A stretch of 64,000 bases of DNA. Origin: Chlamydoabsidia padenii. Taxonomy: Eukaryota; Mucoromycota; Mucoromycetes; Mucorales; Cunninghamellaceae. Below are positions 56,873 through 64,000 of this stretch, one piece after another (the stretch's first letter is position 1; every line of letters begins with the position of its first letter). The stretch spans positions 186,001 through 250,000 of the forward strand of contig JAIWND010000016.1 of assembly GCA_025330725.1 (NCBI GenBank). Reading direction: 5' to 3'. The position numbers and the translations under genes were made by a program. The notes below the pieces were generated by a model. That model was not told where the DNA came from. It did no database searches and worked only from the letters and a program-made list of their open reading frames with translations.

Positions 56873-58472
56873 ATTCCAATTCAGGATAGACAAAAGGAGC
56901 AACAAATCCACCACTATTATTATAAGTAGAACGTCAATGAGATTAGTAAGGAAAGAAGTTTAGATAGATAGATAGTATTTACCTGGCTGCATCCACATGA
57001 ATAACAATATCCAGACCAGTTTCAGCATACTTCTTTTCGAGGAGATCATTCACCTTCTTGACGTCTTCATAATGACCGGTATACTACAAATAAAGAGAAA
57101 AGTTAGGTTCCCATACCACTAATGGTGTTTGGTACTTACAGTAGACCCCAAAATGACACAAATCTAAATCGATGGACACAAAAGAATGAATATACCTTGC
57201 ATCTTTTCTTCTTTTCTTCTTTTACTTACACCAATGGTGTTTTCATCAGCCATTTCCACAGCCTTGACAGGATCTAGACACATACAATCATCAGTGCAAT
57301 CAACTTCTCTGGATTCAATTTCGAGATACCTAACAAAGAAACAACCAAACAAAAGAATTAGTATAAGAGCAGACACACACACAATCAAGTAAGATGAGAT
57401 TTCAACTTACCTTGTAGCCTTGTGCCAGGCCACTTGTTGATTACTCCCCAAGACCAGATTTGGATTTTCAGTGGAAAGACCTTTCGCCTTGCGTTTCAAT
57501 TGCCATCGCCGTTTCAAAGCCAGAGTGGCAAGAATAATGGCTTCACTTGATCCCACCGTACTACAGCCCAATGCTTCAGAGTTAGAATCGTGCATTGGAG
57601 CATGGAAAAGGCGAGCAATCATGTTGACACATCGGTGCTACGGAAAAGTAAAAAAAAAAAAAAAAAAAAAGGGTGAGATGTTGTTCAGTCCCATCGTGTT
57701 TTATACTTACAGCTAGTTCGGCACTTGCCTAATATTTAAAAAAGACATGTTTTAGTCGTTTGTATCCTTCATTACCCTTCTACAAATGAGAGTTTATATC
57801 ATTACTGTACCTTGTATCCATCAGCTTCGATGATGTTTTTTGATATATGTTCTGTAAAGAGAAGAAAAGAGGTTAATACCGATGTGTTAGGGTGGGGAGT
57901 AATTCACTTACCAGCCATCAGTCTTTCAGCTTCTTCTTCCATGTAGGTGGTGACAAAGGTGGCCAGATTAAGAGCAGGGTTGCCATCCAATTGAAGTTCG
58001 TCCTTGACTAATTGATAAGCAGTTGCTAAACCCCCCAGGCACATAAATAAAGGTTAGATCATCTTATTTTCTTCCATTAAGGCTGCTTACTTGACGGCAT
58101 TTCATCCTATAAAGATTATAGAGTTGGTTTGGTTAATACGTCAATTATAATGCAGATACAGTTCTTTTCCAATAACTTACGGCAGGCAATTCATATCTAA
58201 GGATGACAATGATTAGAGTGAGTCTATGGAGAAGTAATAAAAAAAGAGGTCCTTACCGTGGAATTTCTTCAGCAGCCCAACGAGTTCCATAGAAAGATGT
58301 AAGGACAGCTTCATGGTTACTTCCACTTGATTCCTTGATACGTGCTATACGGGTCACCCCCCCCCCAAAAAAAAGAAAGACGATTGTATGTCATGAGTAC
58401 AACAATGATCTACTGGTTCTACTTTTTTCTTTTATTTTTACCTTCAGAGACTGCGTTTGATAAAAGAACCAT
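55833..58472 (-). CDS. GAD1: Glutamate decarboxylase, 16 exons, 515 aa
   Basis: PLP enzyme converting glutamate to GABA and CO2, the entry to the GABA shunt. Exons (complement) 58472-58442, 58344-58257, 58196-58181, 58106-58091, 58025-57912, 57851-57811, 57728-57711, 57637-57411, 57329-57230, 57163-57140, 57083-56983, 56913-56872, 56757-56607, 56528-56292, 56234-56032, 55971-55833. Motifs: [23 protein letters not shown] [53 protein letters not shown] with the PLP Asp, and [19 protein letters not shown] with the Schiff-base Lys. Several exons are 16-24 nt, unusually small. One intron contains a 58-nt T run. The C-terminus (SKHAPGIC) has no obvious calmodulin site. Confidence 0.95.
56811..56869. 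repeat. 58-nt poly(T) in a GAD1 intron (poly-A on the sense strand)
   Basis: Uninterrupted T run just inside the donor of the intron between exons 12 and 13, so the transcript carries poly(A) near the 5' splice site. Confidence 0.9.
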
Positions 58473-59075
58473 TGTTTTTAGAAATAAATTGTTGAAAAAG
58501 TGAAAGAGAAGAAAAGAAAAGAAAATCGAATGAAAGCCCACTTTTATGGGTGAGGAGGGACAATGTTCAAAGCCCGACGATAAACGTACCCTGCATGGGC
58601 AATTTTATACTTGTTGCATTGGGGTCGACCTGACTTGTTTCACCTCCTTAGTTTTATGTATCCGTCGTTACTTGAATGAAAAGCCATACTTCTTGTATCA
58701 CGGAGCCATCATGCCTTTGCGTGTTATTTCCCAGACTAAGGACATCAAATCAAACGTTATCCGATACCATTATGATCCAATTATGCATACAAGCAGGAAC
58801 AAATAAACAAAGAAAATAAGATTTAAAGTTCGCCACTGTCAGTATAAACACCATCGTTCTTTTAAAAGGGTGGTAAATGGGATACGTTCGGCATTAAGTT
58901 ATATCACGTATATCATACATAGTCAATGGTTTGATTGGAGGTGTGTAATAAACAAGATAATCAAGTTTATTGTAGTAATAGTAATAATAGTATTAGTAAG
59001 GCTATCCTAAAGAGTGTTCTTGTTAGACAACATGGGGTTTTGGATGATCTATGTTAATAGTAATATAAAGTAAGG
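58473..59075. other. Spacer between GAD1 start and GLO1 stop
   Basis: Contains TTCAAAGCCCGACG about 100 nt upstream of GAD1. A plus-strand 86-codon ORF (58546-58806) has no domain or splice support. The right part is the glyoxalase 3' UTR. Confidence 0.5.
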
Positions 59076-59715
59076 TCAATCAATAAAGTCCATATTGTTC
59101 TTATATATAATACTTACTTCGACCCAGTATCCATCGGGATCAGTAATAAAGGCAATGTTCTTCATGCTACCATCCGTCAAGCGCTTGATAAAGTTTACCT
59201 TGAGTTGTTCAAATCGTTCACAGGCAGCTTTAATATCATCCACCAAGATAGCCGTATGACCGAATCCTTTGCTTTCAGCTTCGTTGCCAGTACAATACTT
59301 GAAGTCCTTTTGATTTTCTGTTCCCCAGTTGCTAAAAGAAAAAAAAAAAAAAAGCGTGGGTGAATGATAACAGTTTCGATTATGCCATGTCACTTACTGA
59401 GTCAGTTCCAGGATACCAGGGCGTGAGAAGGCCATATTTTTCTTTTCGTCTTCAGTTGAAGGTACACTGTCCACATAGGCCAAAAAGTATAAAGTGAATT
59501 TACCATTTTCATTATCCATCTTGTAAATGTTTCTAGTAATAATAAAAACAGAGAGCGTGTTCAGTCAGTACTACGGGAACCATTGTTTTAGATTTTCAAA
59601 GAAGTTTTACTTACTTCATTCCAAGCACCTTTTCGTAAAAGTCGACAGAGGCTTTAGGATCCTTTACACGGATCATGGTATGGTTAAAGACATATTTGGA
59701 GGGATCAGTGGACAT
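59076..59715 (-). CDS. GLO1: Glyoxalase I (lactoylglutathione lyase), 3 exons, 163 aa
   Basis: Isomerises the methylglyoxal-glutathione hemithioacetal to S-lactoylglutathione. Exons (complement) 59715-59615, 59532-59398, 59331-59076. Conserved blocks: FNHTMIRVKDPKASVDFYEK with the first metal-site residue, FTLYFLAYVDS, GILELTHNWGTEN with the Glu ligand, GFGHTAILVDDIKAACERFE with the His ligand and ITDPDGYWVEV with the last Glu. A single-domain (about 160-180 aa) eukaryotic type enzyme, unlike the two-domain yeast Glo1. No targeting signal. The glyoxalase-II-like TPR-MBL gene is 19 kb away and not clustered. Confidence 0.95.
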
Positions 59716-60083
59716 GATGGAAGAGATCAATAAATGAAAGTAAAAGAGAAGCGATAATGTCCCCCCCATCCGCTTTTTTATTTTCTCAGCACACCCGTGT
59801 AGAAGATTAAACTCCGATAGAGCTAGCTTCCTGTTGGCAGCTTATGTTATTCCCATGTATAATCGACTCCCCTCCAATGCATAAATAGAAGTATGGAACA
59901 TGATATAATGATACAGATTAATCATCATCTTGACAAGGCAAGGCAAAAAGAAGATCCAATTAAAACCCAGTCATGTGTTTCCCATAAAGTATCATACAAC
60001 TACTTTTTTATTATTATTGACAAGGGTATAAGTACTAACTATGTACAGTACATTAACTATTACATTATCTACAACTATACTAA
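59716..60083. other. Spacer upstream of GLO1
   Basis: GLO1 promoter side and, at the right, the 3' UTR of the 548-residue gene. A plus ORF (59893-60183) is antisense to that gene's last exon and is rejected. Confidence 0.55.
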
Positions 60084-62173
60084 TCAAGTCTCCACTAAAG
60101 AGGATTCAATATCTTCCAAAAACATATGTAAGCGCTATGTGAGCAAAAAGGGGGGGGGAGGTCAGTATGATGTTGGTATATAGATATACTTGGTTTTTAC
60201 CTGCACTTTTGATCCATCGATCCATTCCCGTCCAGATAATTCTACCACTTTATCAGCAAACGTCAATAGAGATTCTTCCATATAGATGTAAGAGGACTGT
60301 AGTGATCGGTTCATGATGTTGGTTGCCCCTTTGATATCTTGACCACGTCGACTTCGGTGAGTTTCAATGACGGCAATGGCCCTGACGGTGATCTATAACA
60401 AGTAGAATGAGATTGGTCAACCCCCCCCCAAATGATTATATTTACCTCTACAAGCATATCTGTAATAGTTTCCAGATGGGCACCATCGTCATCATCAATA
60501 TTGTCATCGTTCATGTAAGGTTCTTCTTGTTGCTGTTGATCGGTGTGAGTGGCTGCATCGAGATCTTGTATGACTTGTAAATTATCGAGTAGTCGCACCA
60601 TCAAGTCCATTTTCTGCATTAATCGAAGATCAGTCCTAGCCGAACCAGTGGATGGTGTTGTTTTCTTAATTAAAGATGCCATGCGGGAACCTGTTTGTTG
60701 TTGATTAAGATGTTCCAGATATTCGGATACCCATTGTCCACATACTGTTGCAAGAGTCCGAAAATATGCATTGACTTTTTTGTTTGTTGTCCCAATAAAA
60801 CCCAGTGTTGATTTAATGGCTTCTAGACCCTGTAGTATATCTTCCAGCATCTATATACACATAAATTATTATTCCTGTGTATTCCCCCCTCCCCTGCTTT
60901 TGTTTTCCTATACCTCTTCTCCTTGTTCTGCATCATCCCGATTTTGTAATACGGAGCATATAAAGGCGAGACCATCCATTAAAGAGATACATACCCGTAA
61001 AAACCATTGCTTGACATTGTTCAGCAAGTCGCTGTACACCGGGAATCCCAATGCCTTCCATTCCAGTCCATTATGCACCAATAATTCCCCATAAAGCTTT
61101 TCCCGAGTATCCACCAAGTGCTCAAGATCCTTGATATATTGTTGCAAATCGTTGGATGTTTTGACAGGTTGGGTCACCAAGTGTTCCATATCTTCGATAC
61201 ACTATAATAACAATAAGTTAGTAAAAACCAACAACATTAAAGTGATTTTATTTTTATTTTACCTGTATGTAGGTAATCATCTTTTGAATAAATCCATCCC
61301 AAGATCGCCATTCTGGGAAAATGTCCTATCAAAAAGAAGAGTCCCAAGTGATTTAGTATGACCTCTTATATATATTATATTGAGATTTACCAGGTAAAGT
61401 GTATATTGATCACTTGTTACTTGTTTAGTGATCTGAAGGAAGGATTGTAATGAGAGTTTGATTTGATCAAATGTCACCGCGTCATGATGAATCAAATTTT
61501 GTAGCTGCGCCATTGCCTGTTGAAGGGAGTGGCCTTGTTGATCAAAATGGTGCCTATAAGTATCGATGGTCATACCTGCTTGTTGTGCTAGCTGGTTTAG
61601 TTGTTGTTCGTATTTGAGAGAGAAATGTGGTATTTGCTGTAGTTCAGTTAAACCAAAGGCGTGTTGATGATGTGGTGTGGAGAAGGAAGTGGAGGGAGTC
61701 GTAGTACGAGTCGAGTCCACTACCGATAGACTTCGTGCAATATCGTTGGCGAGATTGTCGGATAGTTTTTGGAGTTTTCTGTCTTCGATACCTTCTGAGA
61801 AGCTTCGTTTGCGTTTAAGAGTATCCGATGGAGGTGTTGTTGCTGTCAAGAATCCTATTTACAGTAAAGAAAAAAAAAAGTGAGTTTATGTAGCCAATCT
61901 GTTTCCCCCGCTTGTCTTACTGGATGAAGGACTTGTGCTTGAAGTGTCACTTTTATTGTATAGGTACATTGTTTTCCTTGAGTAGTTGCTTTCGTCATCA
62001 ACTAAACTGTCCTCTGTTACTCCCCCCAAAAAAACATTAATGAAGATTGAGTGATTCCATCCATAGTTCCTTTTTTTTTTTATGTTACCTATGAGTCCAA
62101 GAATGATACTAACACAGTTTGCCCACATATCATCTTCTAGCTGTATACCACCAAGCATTTCTTTGTCTGCCAT
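60084..62173 (-). CDS. Unrecognised helical protein, 8 exons, 548 aa
   Basis: Exons (complement) 62173-62089, 62019-61921, 61854-61391, 61325-61263, 61201-60914, 60850-60446, 60392-60201, 60134-60084; in frame throughout, 1647 nt. Starts MADKEMLGGIQLEDDMWANC. Residues about 60-100 are Ser/Thr-rich with a basic patch (LKRKRSFSEG) that could be a nuclear signal. From about residue 110 to the end the protein is largely amphipathic helix: LKYEQQLNQLAQQAGMTIDT, LQQYIKDLEHLVDTREKLYG, NNVKQWFLRVCISLMDGLAF, TNKKVNAYFRTLATVCGQWV, QSSYIYMEESLLTFADKVVE. An acidic loop (NDDNIDDDDG) sits near 450. I know no family with this pattern; a helical-bundle scaffold, for example in a spindle or complex-assembly role, is speculation. 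It shares a short promoter spacer with the PX-PB1 gene. Confidence 0.8.
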
Positions 62174-62599
62174 TTTTTTTGGAGAGGTCAATTGATAAAT
62201 TAGGAAAAGAAAGAAGGAAAGAAGAAAAGAAAAAAGAAAGATTTGCATTTGGGTCAAGACCACGAAAAAACTCCGACCATCAGCAATACTGTTTTTAGGT
62301 AAACCGACAAGCTTAAAAGATCATAAATCACTGTACACCATTCTAAAGTAAAAACAGTTGTTGCCATCATTTCATCTGTGTTTCCTCCCCATGAAGAGAG
62401 GACCGTGTGGTTGAAACATGTGGTCCGGAAGGATGGTTCCTCAAAATTGAGTTCGCGGGGTTTCAATTGATTTTCGCTGGTCCCGGCTGTTCCAATTGAA
62501 AGTTTTTTTTTTAAATCCTGGTTTCCCCTTTCTCTTTCACTTCTATTTTTTTATACGATTCTTTTTTAATACTTCTTATACCATCTATTATACCATAAT
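62174..62599. promoter_or_regulatory. Divergent promoter with GCGGGGTTTCAATT element
   Basis: Spacer between two outward starts. It contains TTCGCGGGGTTTCAATTG at about 62452-62469 and T/C-rich leaders on both sides. Confidence 0.45.
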
Positions 62600-64000
62600 A
62601 TGCTTTTACTTACAAAGAATACACCAAAGGATGGTGTCAAACTGGCTCCTCCCATTAAAACTCTCTCTGTCCTCTCTTTTGAACGCCATGCTGATCAAAA
62701 ACTGTGGTACATTATAAAAGTGACACCTCAACAAACGGAAACCATCAGCAACTCACAACATACTCTTCAACGAAAATCATACCTTATCGCTCGTCGGTTT
62801 GATCAATTCTGTACACTGGATCAGCAACTTCATTCCGACTTTTCACCTTCTCTCCTCTCCACCATTCGATACAAAAGGTCCTCACAACAATTATTTGCTC
62901 ACTCTAGTCTTTTTTCCCTATCTTCTCCAACCACGGGTCCAGGTGCTCCTGCTGCTGTTACAGGTCATGTTACTATGACTACTACTGGGGATACGATTGA
63001 TATCAACGACCTGCCTAAACTCAAATTACAACGCAAACTACTACCCAATAAAAACATTCACCAAGAACGCCAATCCGAACTTCACCGATATTGTCAAGAA
63101 TTATTACGTCTTCCTACTCAAATAACTCAATCTTTGGCAATGTTGGAATTCTTTGGACTTCATAAACCTGATACGGAACGTATTGTATATTCTTCTTTGG
63201 CTGGACTTTCGGCTTCTCGATTATCATATGTTGCACCATCATCACAACACGAACAGGACACACATGGATCATCATCAACAACAGTACCCACGTCACCTAC
63301 TACTACTACTACGATTGTATCACGACGAGCTCGATCCATTGTTCTCGACGACGACAAAGATGAAGGGGCACCTAGGTTGGTTAAAAAGGCAAAGTCTCAA
63401 CCCAACTTTTCATCATCACCATCACCTATTTTATCACTACCACCTTCACCACCACCACTGGCACCTTTATTATCGACTTGTCACCATAGAAACAGCAACA
63501 TTCTATCACCTTCTTATTCCACCTCCACCACTTGCTCATCGGAAAGTCTCATCACTCCTTTACCAACCCCGCCTCACACTTCAACACATGCTTCATCTCC
63601 TTTTGGTGCTACTGGTGAAACAATGCACAAATCACAACATCGATTGGAAACCCGTCCTTCATTGACAATCTCAACCGATCGGGTTACCATCTTGGATACC
63701 GACATTTGCTCACCAACCGATATCCTCTCTCTTCCACCTTCAGCCATGTCACTCTCTTCTCCTTCTTCTGACGATATCAACAACTATCTCAAGCTTAAAG
63801 TTGTGTATGATTTGGATAATATCATTCTTCTTCAAGTCCCTCGAACTATACGACTACCTGAACTCCGCGCCAAGATCCTCCACAAGTTTGAAGACACTGC
63901 CACGGGATTACCTGTTGATTTTAAATTGGTCTTTAATTCTTTAGCACCTGGTGGTAGAAAGGATTCCTTGTTGTCCTCCTCGGCTGCCTACTCTACTTAT
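62600..64000 (+). CDS. PX- and PB1-domain protein, 3' end outside the window (467 codons visible)
   Basis: Open from the ATG at 62600 to the window end without intron or stop. The PX domain (about residues 20-200) is recognisable from LARRFDQFCTLDQQLHSDF-like IARRFDQFCTLDQQLHSD, a long insert, then LPKLKLQRKLLPNKN, RQSELHRYCQELLRLP and SLAMLEFFGL. A long Ser/Pro/Thr-rich region follows. Near residue 395 a PB1 domain begins: YLKLKVVYDLDNIILLQVPR, LPELRAKILHKFE, DFKLVFNS. PX plus PB1 is the core of Bem1/Scd2 polarity scaffolds and p40phox-like NADPH-oxidase regulators. No SH3 domain is seen before or between them, unlike Bem1. The PX insert is unusually long. Identity beyond that is open. Confidence 0.85.
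   Translation, partial: MLLLTKNTPKDGVKLAPPIKTLSVLSFERHADQKLWYIIKVTPQQTETISNSQHTLQRKSYLIARRFDQFCTLDQQLHSDFSPSLLSTIRYKRSSQQLFAHSSLFSLSSPTTGPGAPAAVTGHVTMTTTGDTIDINDLPKLKLQRKLLPNKNIHQERQSELHRYCQELLRLPTQITQSLAMLEFFGLHKPDTERIVYSSLAGLSASRLSYVAPSSQHEQDTHGSSSTTVPTSPTTTTTIVSRRARSIVLDDDKDEGAPRLVKKAKSQPNFSSSPSPILSLPPSPPPLAPLLSTCHHRNSNILSPSYSTSTTCSSESLITPLPTPPHTSTHASSPFGATGETMHKSQHRLETRPSLTISTDRVTILDTDICSPTDILSLPPSAMSLSSPSSDDINNYLKLKVVYDLDNIILLQVPRTIRLPELRAKILHKFEDTATGLPVDFKLVFNSLAPGGRKDSLLSSSAAYSTY

Noticed and set aside
38857..59715. Acetyl-CoA synthetase, acyl-CoA synthetase, GAD1, GLO1 and the MBL gene as a metabolic gene cluster
   Set aside because: They are spread over 25 kb on their own promoters with unrelated regulators and housekeeping genes between them, so clustering is not supported.
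59893..60183. 96-codon plus-strand ORF
   Set aside because: It overlaps in antisense the last exon of the 548-residue gene and has no domain.

Overview
The window is nuclear DNA of a filamentous fungus, most likely an early-diverging one of the Mucoromycota/Mucorales type. It is AT-rich. Genes are broken by many short introns (about 45-170 nt) with GTAAGT/GTAAAT donors and TAG/CAG acceptors, and intergenic spaces are packed with poly-A/T runs and microsatellites. The gene content is fungal (NST1-like, TUP1, TAF14-type YEATS, fungal importin and GAD). The genus cannot be fixed from sequence alone. All exon models below were built by eye from open reading, splice signals and family conservation. 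For every multi-exon model except the small low-confidence ones I checked that the exon lengths sum to a multiple of three.

Layout. 0.8-4.0 kb: ORC3 (-). 4.5-6.1 kb: Sel1/MYND protein (+). 6.9-7.3 kb: doubtful small gene (-). 8.1-8.8 kb: ribosomal protein eL43 (+). 9.3-10.7 kb: ankyrin protein (-). 11.4-13.1 kb: G3BP-like NTF2/RRM protein (+). 13.6-15.6 kb: divergent hexokinase-like protein (-). 15.6-21.6 kb: a gene-poor island with decayed coding fragments and a dispersed inverted repeat. 21.7-25.8 kb: importin-7/8 family protein (-). 26.3-28.3 kb: CCT7 chaperonin subunit (-). 29.1-31.9 kb: NST1-like protein (-). 32.9-34.2 kb: arrestin-like protein (+). 34.8-37.3 kb: long-chain acyl-CoA synthetase with two microexons (-). 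38.2-38.5 kb: 66-residue zinc-knuckle-like protein (+). 38.9-40.4 kb: TPR/metallo-beta-lactamase fusion (-). 40.7-42.3 kb: two small (+) genes, unrecognised and EH-like. 42.4-44.8 kb: acetyl-CoA synthetase (-). 45.5-47.8 kb: TUP1 (-). 48.1-49.7 kb: SAM methyltransferase (+). 50.3-50.6 kb: small membrane protein (+). 51.5-52.9 kb: TAF14-type YEATS protein (+). 53.1-54.4 kb: apparent VTS1 pseudogene (+). 54.8-55.6 kb: tandem/dispersed repeat. 55.8-58.5 kb: glutamate decarboxylase (-). 59.1-59.7 kb: glyoxalase I (-). 60.1-62.2 kb: unrecognised 548-residue protein (-). 62.6 kb to the edge: PX-PB1 protein (+, 3' end cut off).

Most genes are housekeeping or regulatory and do not form a pathway cluster. 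A loose metabolic theme exists (acyl-CoA and acetyl-CoA synthetases, GAD, glyoxalase I, a glyoxalase-II-like fold), but genes are on both strands and spaced like independent transcription units. The most distinctive signals are: a recurrent GCGGGATTTNAAA-type element close upstream of most genes; a hexokinase homologue that has lost its glucose- and ATP-binding motifs; adjacent 8-nt and 7-nt exons in the acyl-CoA synthetase; a duplicated exon with a GC-AG intron in the NST1-like gene; a TPR-MBL fusion; a decayed VTS1 SAM domain; and a repeat family present at two loci 37 kb apart. I saw no tRNA, rRNA, CRISPR or intact transposon.
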